This document shows, one piece after another, positions 51,771 to 61,681 of a DNA stretch of 64,000 nt. The position numbers and the translations under genes were made by a program. How positions within the stretch are numbered: the stretch's first letter is position 1; every line of letters starts with the position of its first letter. The notes beneath the pieces were generated by a model. That model was not told the DNA's origin. It ran no database searches and worked only from the letters and a program-made list of their open reading frames with translations. The stretch is from CAJBVG01 sp943371425 (lineage in GTDB: Bacteria; Bacteroidota; Bacteroidia; Sphingobacteriales; Sphingobacteriaceae), in NCBI GenBank assembly GCA_943371425.1, contig CALRUR010000002.1, forward strand, positions 186,001-250,000. The letters are read 5' to 3'.

Positions 51771-52623
51771 TACAAATACAATTATCGGAGTTTTAGGTGC
51801 CACTGCATCTGGTAAAACTAAATATGCAGTACGTTTAGCTAAAGAGATAAATGCAGAAATTATAAGCATGGATTCTCGCCAGGTATATAAAGAGCTGAAT
51901 TTGGGAGTAGGTAAAGATTTAGAGGAGTATGATGGGGTGGCCTATCATTTAATCGATATCATTAGCTTACACGATCAATACCATATTCATCAGTTTAAAA
52001 AAGATTTTCAGAAAGCTTATATTGATATTACCAGCAGAGGCAAGCGAGTAATAGCTTGTGGTGGAACGGGTTTATATTTTGATGTGTTATTAAACAACCG
52101 AATATATACTCAGGTACCAGTGAACGAAGCGTTGCGTGTAGAGCTATTGGAATTGCCTAAAAATGAATTGGTTCAAATCATAATTGATGAGAATACAAAT
52201 AATATTTCATTCGATACCAGTACACATAAAAGATGCATCAGAGCCATTGAAATTATTAGGTATTTAAAAGATCATAAGTTGAAAGAGGACCTTAATTTTA
52301 CCTATGAATGGGAATTATATGCCTTAAAATTAAGTGCAGAAAATCGTAAGCAAAAAATAGATCAACGCCTACAAAAAAGAATAGAGCAAGGTTTGTTTGA
52401 AGAAGTAGAGAACCTATTAAAAATGGGCTTTACGGAAGATAGGTTGGTGTATTTGGGCTTAGAGTATAAATTTATAACCGAGTATTTTAAAGGCTTATAT
52501 TCTAAAGAAGAATGTATACAAAAACTGTCCATAGCCATTCATCAGTTTTCTAAAAGGCAACTCACTTTTTTTCGCAAAATTGAGAAAGACGGACATCTAA
52601 TAAATTGGATAGAAGCATTTTAA
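51760..52623 (+). CDS. miaA: tRNA dimethylallyltransferase MiaA
   Basis: A 287-residue enzyme that adds the isopentenyl group to A37 of tRNAs reading UNN codons. The P-loop GATASGKT (13-20) and DSRQVYKELNLGVGKDLEEY are typical, as are GGTGLYFDVLLN and the C-terminal KRQLTFFRK. Length is slightly below the usual ~300. The start is GTG and overlaps the upstream gene by 11 bases. Confidence 0.95.
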   Translation: MLANTNTIIGVLGATASGKTKYAVRLAKEINAEIISMDSRQVYKELNLGVGKDLEEYDGVAYHLIDIISLHDQYHIHQFKKDFQKAYIDITSRGKRVIACGGTGLYFDVLLNNRIYTQVPVNEALRVELLELPKNELVQIIIDENTNNISFDTSTHKRCIRAIEIIRYLKDHKLKEDLNFTYEWELYALKLSAENRKQKIDQRLQKRIEQGLFEEVENLLKMGFTEDRLVYLGLEYKFITEYFKGLYSKEECIQKLSIAIHQFSKRQLTFFRKIEKDGHLINWIEAF

Positions 52624-52671
52624 AATATCTTTTTTTACTAAATTTGCGGAATAATTTACGAATCTCTCAAG

Positions 52672-53274
52672 ATGAAAAACATTCTCAAAAAAGTAAGCCT
52701 ATTAGGCATTGCTCTGCTATGCTTATTCTCTAATAAGTTATACGCTCAAGAAAATAAACAATACAAACTCGGACAAAAAGTAGAGGATTTCCATATGTTC
52801 GATTTCGATAGTAGGCGTTATACAACTAGAAGTGTTGAAAAACAAATTCTCGTATTGTTCTTTATTGGTAATACTTGCGAGAACACCGATTTAATTACCA
52901 ATAAAATGAAAGCTTTACATTCCAAATACAAGCAACAAGTGGAGTTTTGGGCTGTAAACTCAAACCATCCTAATTTCAGTCCGGATGACTCTGAAGAAAA
53001 AATGAAAGAGTATGCTCGTAAGAACGAGTTGCCGTACCCGTACTTAGTAGATTTGGGTCAATTAATTGCAGCTGATTATAGCATTAAACAATACCCTATG
53101 GCTGTAATATTAAAAAGAGAAGGACCTTCATTTAAATTTGTGTACAGAGGTATAATTTTAGAGGGCACCCAAGACGGATCTCAAAACATCATCGAACGAA
53201 ATATTAAAAATATTTTAGCAGGCAAACCAGCCGTTACGAGCCCGGCTAAGCAGAAACTGTGTGAAATTTTGTAA
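52672..53274 (+). CDS. Secreted redoxin (AhpC/thioredoxin-like) protein
   Basis: A 200-residue exported thioredoxin-fold protein. It has a signal peptide (LLGIALLCLFSNKLYAQ), then LGQKVEDFHMFDFDSRRYTT, a redox region FIGNTCENTD with one Cys where peroxiredoxin-like relatives have the active Cys, VEFWAVNSNHPNFSPDDSEE, and LPYPYLVDLGQLIAADYSIK with the cis-Pro region QYPMAVIL. A TAAATTTG -7 box lies at 52639-52646. Its stop is followed by a GTACA inverted repeat. Confidence 0.85.
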   Translation: MKNILKKVSLLGIALLCLFSNKLYAQENKQYKLGQKVEDFHMFDFDSRRYTTRSVEKQILVLFFIGNTCENTDLITNKMKALHSKYKQQVEFWAVNSNHPNFSPDDSEEKMKEYARKNELPYPYLVDLGQLIAADYSIKQYPMAVILKREGPSFKFVYRGIILEGTQDGSQNIIERNIKNILAGKPAVTSPAKQKLCEIL

Positions 53275-53277
53275 AAT

Positions 53278-53316
53278 GTAAGTTGTACAGTGTACATAGT
53301 ACGTTGTACAACTTAC
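53278..53316. terminator. GTACA-family inverted repeat between convergent stops
   Basis: GTAAGTTGTACA (53278-53289) and its exact complement TGTACAACTTAC (53305-53316) enclose further GTACA words. The right arm contains the accD stop codon (53313-53315), and the left arm begins three bases after the stop of the redoxin gene. It probably ends both transcripts. Confidence 0.75.
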
Positions 53317-54155
53317 ATAACCATTCGTATAAAGCTCGAAAGCTTCGCTTTCATCTCCTTTCGGTCTACAATAAAATCTAAGAATCCGTGTTCTAAAACG
53401 AATTCTGCAGTTTGAAAACCTTTTGGTAAATCTTTTTTAATAGTTTCTTTAATTACACGTGGGCCTGCGAAGCCAATCATGGCACCTGGTTCGGCAATGG
53501 TAATATCTCCAAGCATGGCATAAGAAGCCGTTACACCGCCCGTAGTAGGGTCGGTACACAAAGAGATGTATGGTAATTTATTTTGTGCTAGAAGCGCTAA
53601 TTTTGCCGATGTTTTAGCCATTTGCATTAAAGAGAAGGCTGCTTCCATCATACGTGCACCACCCGATTTAGAAATAATCATAAATGGGTAGCGGTGTTCG
53701 ATGCAATAATCAATACTTCTCGAAATTTTTTCGCCCACTACAGATCCCATAGATCCTCCAATAAAATTGAAGTCCATACAGCATATCACTAAATCTTTTC
53801 CGTTAATTTTTCCGTGGCCAGATTTTAAGGCGTCGTTTAAACCTGTTTTTTTAATAGTTTCTTTTAAACGATCTGGGTATTTTTTAGTGTCTTCAAATTC
53901 TAATGGGTCGCCAGAAAGTAGGTTCGGAAACAATTCTGTGTATACATTATCATCAAATAAAATTTGAAAATATTCTTTAGAGCCTATGCGTAAATGGTAA
54001 TTACAATGACTGCAAACATATTGATGTGCTTCCAAATCTGGAGCATACAATGGTTTTTTACAAGAAGGGCACTTATTCCATAATCCTTCTGGAACATCCA
54101 ATTTCTCTTCGGTACTTGTTAAAATACCTTCGTTTTTTCTTTTAAACCAAGCCAT
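53313..54155 (-). CDS. accD: Acetyl-CoA carboxylase carboxyltransferase subunit beta
   Basis: A 280-residue subunit of the enzyme that makes malonyl-CoA for fatty-acid synthesis. The N-terminal zinc ribbon has its four cysteines (CPSCKKPLYAP, then YVCSHCNYHL). The crotonase-like carboxyltransferase domain shows GKINGKDLVICCMDFNFIGG, SGGARMMEA, TDPTTGGVTASYAMLGD and GFAGPRVI. It precedes fbaB in a head-to-tail arrangement on the minus strand (fbaB upstream, 35 bases apart). Confidence 0.97.
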   Translation of the reverse strand: MAWFKRKNEGILTSTEEKLDVPEGLWNKCPSCKKPLYAPDLEAHQYVCSHCNYHLRIGSKEYFQILFDDNVYTELFPNLLSGDPLEFEDTKKYPDRLKETIKKTGLNDALKSGHGKINGKDLVICCMDFNFIGGSMGSVVGEKISRSIDYCIEHRYPFMIISKSGGARMMEAAFSLMQMAKTSAKLALLAQNKLPYISLCTDPTTGGVTASYAMLGDITIAEPGAMIGFAGPRVIKETIKKDLPKGFQTAEFVLEHGFLDFIVDRKEMKAKLSSFIRMVM

Positions 54156-54190
54156 GTTTATTAGTTAAAATTTAAAGCGTTTAAAAATAA

Positions 54191-55249
54191 TTACGCAATG
54201 GTAATGTCTTTTGATAAATAGATATCTTGAACTGCATTCAACAATTCGATACCTTCATTCATTGGGCGTTGAAAAGCTTTTCTTCCAAGAATTAAACCTT
54301 GTCCGCCTGCACGCTTATTAATTACAGCTGTTTTAACTGCGTCTGCAAAATCCGATGCTCCTTTAGATTCGCCACCAGAGTTAATTAAACCTATTCTACC
54401 TAAATAGCAGTTCAATACTTGGTATCTGCATAAATCTATTGGATTGTCTGATGATAATTCTGAATACATTTTAGGATGCGATTTTGCAAATTTGATATTG
54501 GTAAAACCTCCGTTGTTTTCAGGTAATTTTTGCTTAATAATATCTGCTTGTATAGTTACACCTAAATGGTTTGCTTGCGAAGTTAAATCGGCAGCCACAT
54601 GGTAATCTACTCCATCTTTTTTAAAGGCATCGTTTCTGGTGTAGCACCATAAAACAGTTGCCATACCTAACTCGTGTGCTCTTTCAAAAGCTTGTGCTAC
54701 TTCTACTATTTGGCGATTCGAGTTTTCTGAACCGAAATAAATAGTTGCTCCAACTGCACATGCTCCCAAATTCCAAGCATCTTCTACAGAACCAAACATT
54801 ATTTGATCGTATTTATTTGGGTATGTCATTAACTCGTTATGGTTAAGTTTTACCATCATCGGAATTTTATGAGCGTATTTTCTAGAAACACTTCCTAACA
54901 CACCGAATGTAGTGGCCACTGCATTACAGCCACCTTCAATAGCTAACTCAACAATTTTATCTGGATCGAAATAGATTGGGTTCGGTGAAAATGATGAACC
55001 TGCTGTATGCTCTATACCTTGGTCAACAGGTAATATCGATAAATAACCTGTGCCAGATAAACGGCCATGGTTATACATGCTCGCTAAGCTTCTTAATACT
55101 TGTGGGTTGCGGTTACTTTGAACAAACGATCGATCAATAAAATCGGCACCAGGCAAATGGATCAGATCTTTGCTTACTGTTTTAGAAGTATGGTTTAATA
55201 AAGTTTGGGCATCTGCACCTAGTAATTCCGTAATTTTATCAATAGTCAT
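54191..55249 (-). CDS. fbaB: Class I fructose-bisphosphate aldolase (DhnA/FbaB type)
   Basis: A 352-residue Schiff-base aldolase splitting fructose 1,6-bisphosphate in glycolysis. Family motifs are LSILPVDQGIEHTAGSSF, EGGCNAVATTFGVLGSVSRK, MMVKLNHNELMTYPNKYDQI, GACAVGATIYFGSENSNRQI and the phosphate-binding GLINSGGESKGASDF and GGQGLILGRKAFQRP. Length and motifs match the archaeal-type class I group common in Bacteroidota. Confidence 0.95.
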   Translation of the reverse strand: MTIDKITELLGADAQTLLNHTSKTVSKDLIHLPGADFIDRSFVQSNRNPQVLRSLASMYNHGRLSGTGYLSILPVDQGIEHTAGSSFSPNPIYFDPDKIVELAIEGGCNAVATTFGVLGSVSRKYAHKIPMMVKLNHNELMTYPNKYDQIMFGSVEDAWNLGACAVGATIYFGSENSNRQIVEVAQAFERAHELGMATVLWCYTRNDAFKKDGVDYHVAADLTSQANHLGVTIQADIIKQKLPENNGGFTNIKFAKSHPKMYSELSSDNPIDLCRYQVLNCYLGRIGLINSGGESKGASDFADAVKTAVINKRAGGQGLILGRKAFQRPMNEGIELLNAVQDIYLSKDITIA

Positions 55250-55353
55250 AGTTAATTGGATCTTATTTTTGCAATACTAATGAAAAAACAACTGATTTGA
55301 AATAGCTAAAAAGGCTATTTATCAGCAATTGCCTTAAAATCATCTAAATAAAG

Positions 55354-56214
55354 CTATAATCCTTTTCTAAAAGAAAATGGTTTAAAGGAACCAACTAGCC
55401 CCAATCCGTTGCTAACATTGGTATAAATTAAACTTGGCTCTGAGAATGGATCGTCGCCGCCATAATTCTGCAAACTCTTAAAATATTTGTAATAATGCTC
55501 ATCTGTTTTTGTGAGCAACAACTCAAATCCAATATAGCCATTCCCAAAAATTTCGCCAGAGTATGCATAGGCTTCAATTGTTGCGGTCATCTGACCACCA
55601 TTTTTTCCATCATCAGTTAAATATAAATTACTATAAAAATCGCTCATAGAAACCCTCATAGTATCGCCGTTCGAAGTTTTTTGCAACCCATACAACTCCA
55701 CACAATAATAATTTTTTTCTGCACTTGGGTCGAGCCATTTCGCATACCCAAAATACGTAATGTAAAATCCTCCAAACGGATCTTCTTCTAACAAACTATC
55801 GAACTTTACTTCCGTAAAAACAGGTGCTAAGTTACTTACGGTATTAAAGGTAGAACTTACCGTTTTGCCATCATAAGTAGCGCTTACCGTATACTGTTTG
55901 TTAAACTCAATAGTCATGCTATCATCTAATAAAACATAAGCATTGTAGTTAAAATCATACCTAAAGTTTTTAGTGATGGTGCCGTCTGTTATTGTAATCG
56001 TTCCATTCGTAATCATGGTAGTATTATCAATATTACTTCCATCAAAAATTGGGTCGCTCATGTATAACGTTAGCAACTGTTGCTCTGCACCGGGTTCTAA
56101 AAAGGTGCTCAATACCAACTTCGGTTCTTGCGATGGAATTTCAATATCGGCATCGGTTTCGCATGCACTAAATACAATAGAAATTCCAAGTAAAATATAT
56201 AATATCTTTTTCAT
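55354..56214 (-). CDS. DUF4249 lipoprotein
   Basis: A 286-residue lipoprotein (GISIVFSACE, Cys at residue 18) of the DUF4249 family, rich in beta strands: PKLVLSTFLEPG near the start, NGTITITDGTITKNFRYDFN and later KQYTVSATYDGKTVSSTF. Members occur beside TonB-dependent receptors and probably sit on the cell surface. It starts four bases after the receptor gene stop and is its partner. Confidence 0.9.
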   Translation of the reverse strand: MKKILYILLGISIVFSACETDADIEIPSQEPKLVLSTFLEPGAEQQLLTLYMSDPIFDGSNIDNTTMITNGTITITDGTITKNFRYDFNYNAYVLLDDSMTIEFNKQYTVSATYDGKTVSSTFNTVSNLAPVFTEVKFDSLLEEDPFGGFYITYFGYAKWLDPSAEKNYYCVELYGLQKTSNGDTMRVSMSDFYSNLYLTDDGKNGGQMTATIEAYAYSGEIFGNGYIGFELLLTKTDEHYYKYFKSLQNYGGDDPFSEPSLIYTNVSNGLGLVGSFKPFSFRKGL

Positions 56215-56218
56215 CTGT

Positions 56219-58555
56219 TTAGAATTTATAGGTCCAACTTATTGATGGCATAATAGGGAAGAGTGATACTCTTTTTAATGCCCTTTGCGAACTATTTGTT
56301 TTATATCCTATATAATAAAAATAAGGGTTTCGGCGGTTATACACATTGTATACAGAAAGCTCAAATATGCGCTCAGATCGTTTTAATTTAGAATGAAATT
56401 GCATGCCTATATCCATTCGGTGATACGCTTCCATTCTGAAATTATTTTTACCATCATAATCATTTACATACATGGTTTGTACAAAGGCCGAACCTCCAGG
56501 TGAGTGACCTTGCGCTAGGTATTCTGCCCGAGGTAAGGTAATGGCATTACCCGTTCCGTATACCCAAGTAAAGGAAAATGTTAAGTCGTCTTTCGCTTTG
56601 TAAATTCCTACTACTGATACATCGTGTCGCCTATCATAACGTGCATAATATTTCTTGCCAAAATTTAATTCATCAAATTGTAATTGTGTCCATGATAAAG
56701 TATAACCTACCCAACCACTAAATTTCCCTTCGCTTTTTTTAACTAACAGCTCTACTCCATAACTCCATCCCTGTCCGCTCGTAACATTATCTTCCCATGA
56801 TATTTTTTCGTCACTGCCAATATCATCAATGGCTAAAAAGCTTGCACCTTCTTTATACGCCACCACATTATCCATTTTTTTATAATAGCCTTCAAGACTT
56901 ATATTGAAATTTTGTTTGATGAAATCTTTCGCTAAACCCACAGCCACTTGTTGCGAACTTTGCGATGGTATTTTAGAAGTAGAAGGAACCCATAAATCGG
57001 TTGGTAAACCTACACCTGTACCAGTAAGCAAATGTATGTATTGCCTCATGTAGGCATAAGACGTTTTAAAAGCTAAATCTTCCTTTATTTGGTAACTCGC
57101 ACCAAACCTTGGCTCTACTGCTCCATAACTTTTTTTATCAACATAAAAATGAGAAATGCGTACACCCATATTGGTTTTAATGCGTGCACCGTACTGTGCT
57201 CTATCCTCAATGTATACAGCACTCTCCAAGGCATCTATGTTATTTCTTACATCGGTATTTCCTTCAGTAAACTGATCGTTTTTAATAGTAACCGCACTCG
57301 GTGTAAACCTGTGTTGTTGTACTTGAACTCCAGTTTTTATTAAGTGATTTTCTTTCCAAGCATAATCGAAATCATGTTTCAAACTTACATCACGTATACC
57401 CGAATACAATCGTATTAAAAACTGATCGCCATCGAACTTTTGCTGAATAGAAGTATTGAATCTATACTGACTGTAAATAAAAGAAGTATTAGAAAATAAT
57501 TTAGCACTGTACACATGGTTCCAACGTACTGTTCCGGTTCCATTTCCCCAATACAAGCCAAACTTATTTTCAGAATTGCCTACACTGCTGTTGGCATAAA
57601 ATTTATCGCGCCCAAAATATCCACTTACATAAATTTTATTTTTACGATCGATGTCGTAATTCACTTTTGCATTTAAATCATAAAAGTAATACCCTCCTTT
57701 GGTTTCATCAGGTAAGAAGGGATAAATTAAGGCATCTATATAGGTTCGTCTTGCAGAAATTAAAAACGACGATTTGTTTTTTTTGATGGGGCCTTCTAAG
57801 GTAAACCTAGAAGAGATAATACCTATACCTACTGAGCCTTTCATGCTTTCTTTGCTGCCATCTTTCATGTTCATTTCTAAAACAGATGAGAGCCTTCCTC
57901 CATATCGTGCAGGGAAGCCACCTTTGGTAAGCTCCACACTTTTTAATGCTTCACCATTGAATAAAGAAAAGAAACCGAATAGGTGAAAAGCATTGTAAAC
58001 AGGAGCATCATCAAGGATAATTAAATTCTGATCGGGCCCACCACCGCGTACATACAAACCCGAATTTCCTTCGGAACCTTTTTGTACACCGGGTAATAAT
58101 TGCAATACTTTTAACACATCTTTTTCCCCCAACAAGGCCGGAATCTCCTGTATTTGCTCTACAGATACTTTCATAATACTCATCTGTTGCTCTTCAGATA
58201 TGCGTTCCATACGTTGGTCGGTTACCAATACCTCCGAAATGTTATTGCTGGCTTGCATCTCTACATCTAGCTCAATATCTTTGGTAAGAGCAAGTTTAAA
58301 TATCATTCTTTGGTAGCCTACCATACTTATTAAAAGGTTCACACTATCGAGGTTGCTACTAATAGAATAAAATCCATAGTTATTGCTAACCGTGGCTTGG
58401 TTATTATTATTTAAGATGATGATGCTGGTTCCAATTAAGCTCTCTTTTGTTCCTTTTTCTTTAATAAAACCACTAATGGTGTATGATTTTTTTTGTGCAA
58501 TTGAAACACTTGAAATACACAATAATACTAGCATTGCGAAGCTTAGTTTTTTCAT
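56219..58555 (-). CDS. TonB-dependent receptor with carboxypeptidase-like N-terminal domain
   Basis: A 778-residue outer-membrane transporter. Residues ~23-105 form a CarboxypepD_reg-like domain (KGTKESLIGTSIIILNNNNQ). The plug follows (VLKVLQLLPGVQKGSEGNSG, then LYVRGGGPDQNLIILDDAPV and YGGRLSSVLEMNMKDG). The rest is a barrel whose last strand ends SWTYKF with a terminal Phe. The signal peptide is MLVLLCISSVSIAQ. It is co-transcribed with the DUF4249 lipoprotein. The substrate is unknown. Confidence 0.95.
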   Translation of the reverse strand: MKKLSFAMLVLLCISSVSIAQKKSYTISGFIKEKGTKESLIGTSIIILNNNNQATVSNNYGFYSISSNLDSVNLLISMVGYQRMIFKLALTKDIELDVEMQASNNISEVLVTDQRMERISEEQQMSIMKVSVEQIQEIPALLGEKDVLKVLQLLPGVQKGSEGNSGLYVRGGGPDQNLIILDDAPVYNAFHLFGFFSLFNGEALKSVELTKGGFPARYGGRLSSVLEMNMKDGSKESMKGSVGIGIISSRFTLEGPIKKNKSSFLISARRTYIDALIYPFLPDETKGGYYFYDLNAKVNYDIDRKNKIYVSGYFGRDKFYANSSVGNSENKFGLYWGNGTGTVRWNHVYSAKLFSNTSFIYSQYRFNTSIQQKFDGDQFLIRLYSGIRDVSLKHDFDYAWKENHLIKTGVQVQQHRFTPSAVTIKNDQFTEGNTDVRNNIDALESAVYIEDRAQYGARIKTNMGVRISHFYVDKKSYGAVEPRFGASYQIKEDLAFKTSYAYMRQYIHLLTGTGVGLPTDLWVPSTSKIPSQSSQQVAVGLAKDFIKQNFNISLEGYYKKMDNVVAYKEGASFLAIDDIGSDEKISWEDNVTSGQGWSYGVELLVKKSEGKFSGWVGYTLSWTQLQFDELNFGKKYYARYDRRHDVSVVGIYKAKDDLTFSFTWVYGTGNAITLPRAEYLAQGHSPGGSAFVQTMYVNDYDGKNNFRMEAYHRMDIGMQFHSKLKRSERIFELSVYNVYNRRNPYFYYIGYKTNSSQRALKRVSLFPIMPSISWTYKF

Positions 58556-58665
58556 TTGAATGGGGTTCGTATGTAATTTTTTAGATTGATTTTAGCTAGG
58601 ATAGAAACAAAAACATAATTTTAAGCATTAATAAGACAACAAACTAATAATAAACCCCTATTAAC

Positions 58666-59088
58666 GTGGAAATAATTGTAAAAAATATAATAGATAATAA
58701 TATTTTAGAAGAGGCATTTAAAATCAGAAAAAAGGTTTTTGTAGAAGAACAAGAGGTAGATGAAAGTGAAGAATACGAGTTTGAAGAAGAATCAACCCAC
58801 TTTATAGCAGAAATTAATGGTACGTATGTTGGCACTGCGCGTTGGCGTAAAACAGATAAAGGCGTAAAATTAGAACGCTTTGCTGTGTTAAAAGAATATC
58901 GCTCCATGGGAGTAGGGGCGGCATTAGTGCAAACTGTCATTCAGAACATTCCTCAAGAATTTACGTACTTATACTTACATGCTCAATTAACAGCGATGGA
59001 TTTGTATGCAAAATTCGGATTTACTCAAGTAGGCCCGATGTTTGTGGAAGCTGATATTAAGCATTATAAAATGGAATTGAAACGATAG
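58666..59088 (+). CDS. GNAT-family N-acetyltransferase
   Basis: A 140-residue acetyltransferase. EAFKIRKKVFVEEQEV near residues 15-30 and the acetyl-CoA loop LKEYRSMGVGAALVQTVIQN (~85-104) followed by HAQLTAMDLYAKFGFTQVG are typical GNAT motifs of the ElaA/YjcF-like group. The start is GTG (EIIVKNIID). It is divergent from the TonB receptor and lies one base before the DUF5686 gene. Confidence 0.92.
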   Translation: MEIIVKNIIDNNILEEAFKIRKKVFVEEQEVDESEEYEFEEESTHFIAEINGTYVGTARWRKTDKGVKLERFAVLKEYRSMGVGAALVQTVIQNIPQEFTYLYLHAQLTAMDLYAKFGFTQVGPMFVEADIKHYKMELKR

Positions 59089-59089
59089 T

Positions 59090-61633
59090 ATGTTTAGGTG
59101 GATTTCGCTCTTTTTAATAACTAGTATATTCTTATGTTCCGATGTGTTTGCTCAAGAAACCATTGTGAAGGGCCGTATAACGGACCAGTCAACCAACGAG
59201 GCGATTCCATTTGCCAACGTTAAATTTCCGGGTATTGTAACAGGAACCAGTGCAGATTTCGATGGGTATTATAGCTTAAAGACCTCGCAGCGAGTAGATT
59301 CTGTACGCGTTGATTATTTAGGTTATAAACCCAAATCAAAAAAAATAAAATACGGACAATCTCAAACGGTCAATTTTCAATTACAAGCAAATTCTTTTGG
59401 GATTAGAGAGGTTTTAGTAAAAGCTGGTGTGAATCCCGCCATTCAAGTTATAAAAGATGCGCAGAAAAACCGCGATACCTATGACAAGAATTCATTAAAA
59501 TCGTACCAATATGAGAATTATGCCAAAATACAGATCGATGTGGATAACATTTCCGAAAATGTTAGAAAAAGAAAAATACTAAAACCGCTTACTTCCTTAT
59601 TCGACAGTTTGGATGTTTCTGCCGGTGAAGATGCCAAGGCAAATTTGCCAATGTTTTATTCAGAAAATATTTCAGATGTTTATTTTAATAGTGATCCTGT
59701 AAAAAAGAAAAAGGAAATTATAAAAGCCTCAAAACTCAATGCAGTTGGGCTTCAAGATGGAATTTTAACCTCGCAATTTACGGGCAATTCTTTCGAAGAG
59801 TATAATTTTAATCAGAATAAACTTTTTGTATTCAACAAAGAATTTCAATCGCCAATTTCTGATAACGCCTTTCTGTTTTACGAATTTTATTTAACAGACA
59901 CCGTTTATTTGAGCGGCTATCGCTGTTATCAAATTAAAGTAAAACCAAAAAACAACAAAGACTTATTGTTTACAGGCTTTATATGGATTACCGATTCTAC
60001 TTGGGCCATTAAACAAGTAAACTTGGAAATACCCAAATACGTAAACATCAATTTTTTAGAACGCGTACAAGTACAACAAGAGTTAGAACCTACAAGTGCC
60101 GGAGCATGGTTGCCTGTAAAATCGAGGTTAATTGTAGACTTTGCCGACGTTACTAAAAAATCTATTGGCTTAGTGGCAAAAGTATACAATTCTATACGCT
60201 ACATAAAAGTAAACGAACCAATGGAACGCAGCTTTTATGAATCTCCAATAAAATTAACCAAAGATGCACTCCTAAAAACAGACGAGTATTGGGCTGCCAC
60301 GCGACACGAAAAATTAACTTCTGCAGATGTTAATGTGTACAGCATGATCGATACTATTAAAAGTATTCCGAGAGTTAAAACCGGAGTAAACCTTTTCTAT
60401 ACAATAGTTTCTGGGCATTACACTTGGAATAAAGTTGATATTGGACCATATCTAAATATTTTAACCTTTAATAATATTGAGGGATATAAATTACGATTAG
60501 GTGGCAGAACAAATATACAGTTTAGTAACCAATACATCTTTAGAGGCTACATTGCTTATGGTTTCCGCGATCAACGTTTTAAATACAACATACAAGCTGA
60601 GAAAATTATTTCGAGAGATTTATGGACAAAAGTGGGTGTGCAACGCCGCGAAGATATAGATCAAGTGGGCGTTACGTTTAGGTATGACGACAGTCCGATT
60701 TTTGGCGACGACCAAAGTTCTTTGTATGCTACTACTTCGCAAATTACACGCTTTGCCTTGTTCAATAGAAAAACAGAAAGCAGAGTTTGGATAGAGCGAG
60801 AATTGAAAAAAGGTATTACCACTCGTATTACTTTACAAAACATTGGCTATAAACATTACTTCGCCAATACGCTCGATTCTATTAATAACCTGGGGCTTTT
60901 ACAAGAAGATTATACCACATCTGAAGCAGTTATAGAAACGCGTTTTGCATGGAATGAGTTGCAAGTATTAGACAATAACAGAAGGTATGTAGTAAGTGCG
61001 CCTCGTATACCAGTAGTTACACTTCAATATGTAAAAGGCATAAAAAATGTATTTAATTCTGATTTGAATTATAGCAGATTCAATGTGAAAATAAACCACC
61101 GTATGCGCTTAGGTTTCCTCGGCTACTCGAGGTATATTGTAAACGCTGGTAAAGTATTTTCGAATGCACCTTTTACTTTATTGCAAGTACACAGAGGGAA
61201 CCAAACACCATTTTTTGCATACGCCACCTTCAATTTAATGAACTATAATGAGTTTATAAGTGATGAGTACATATCGCTAGATTATGTGCACCATTTCGAA
61301 GGATTATTTTTCAATAGGATACCATTAATAAGGCAATTAAAATGGAGAGAGCTTGTGTCGATGAGGGCTGTATATGGCACCCTAACTCCGAAAAATCAAT
61401 CGACAGTAATTTCAAATTCATACAGTACCTTAACCAACAAGCCATACATAGAAGCAGGATTTGGGGTTACAAGTATTTTCAGAATTATAAGGGTTGATTT
61501 TATCTACAGACTGAGTTATACAAATGATGCTTATAAAAAACAATACGAGCAATTACAGAGAAATAACGGAGTAACCGACCCGTATACCATTAACAGATTT
61601 GGGGTTAAATTCTCTGCTCAGTTTAACTTTTAA
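59090..61633 (+). CDS. DUF5686 outer-membrane protein with carboxypeptidase-like regulatory domain
   Basis: An 847-residue protein. It has a signal peptide (SLFLITSIFLCSDVFAQ), then a CarboxypepD_reg-like domain (residues ~24-105, STNEAIPFANVKFPGIVTGT, then SADFDGYYSLKT). A long DUF5686 region follows with beta strands that end in a barrel (FGVKFSAQFNF at the C-terminus). Members are common single-copy proteins of Bacteroidota, with unknown function. It starts directly after the GNAT gene and precedes mtaB. Confidence 0.92.
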   Translation: MFRWISLFLITSIFLCSDVFAQETIVKGRITDQSTNEAIPFANVKFPGIVTGTSADFDGYYSLKTSQRVDSVRVDYLGYKPKSKKIKYGQSQTVNFQLQANSFGIREVLVKAGVNPAIQVIKDAQKNRDTYDKNSLKSYQYENYAKIQIDVDNISENVRKRKILKPLTSLFDSLDVSAGEDAKANLPMFYSENISDVYFNSDPVKKKKEIIKASKLNAVGLQDGILTSQFTGNSFEEYNFNQNKLFVFNKEFQSPISDNAFLFYEFYLTDTVYLSGYRCYQIKVKPKNNKDLLFTGFIWITDSTWAIKQVNLEIPKYVNINFLERVQVQQELEPTSAGAWLPVKSRLIVDFADVTKKSIGLVAKVYNSIRYIKVNEPMERSFYESPIKLTKDALLKTDEYWAATRHEKLTSADVNVYSMIDTIKSIPRVKTGVNLFYTIVSGHYTWNKVDIGPYLNILTFNNIEGYKLRLGGRTNIQFSNQYIFRGYIAYGFRDQRFKYNIQAEKIISRDLWTKVGVQRREDIDQVGVTFRYDDSPIFGDDQSSLYATTSQITRFALFNRKTESRVWIERELKKGITTRITLQNIGYKHYFANTLDSINNLGLLQEDYTTSEAVIETRFAWNELQVLDNNRRYVVSAPRIPVVTLQYVKGIKNVFNSDLNYSRFNVKINHRMRLGFLGYSRYIVNAGKVFSNAPFTLLQVHRGNQTPFFAYATFNLMNYNEFISDEYISLDYVHHFEGLFFNRIPLIRQLKWRELVSMRAVYGTLTPKNQSTVISNSYSTLTNKPYIEAGFGVTSIFRIIRVDFIYRLSYTNDAYKKQYEQLQRNNGVTDPYTINRFGVKFSAQFNF

Positions 61634-61640
61634 TCTATTT

Positions 61641-61672
61641 TTTGGGCTCGGTCGAGCATTTTCGTACCTTTG
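61641..61672 (+). promoter_or_regulatory. Promoter of mtaB
   Basis: TTTG (61641-61644), a 20-base spacer and TACCTTTG (61665-61672) match the Bacteroidota consensus. The ATG at 61682 is nine bases downstream of the -7 box. Confidence 0.6.
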
Positions 61673-61681
61673 GTTCTTTAT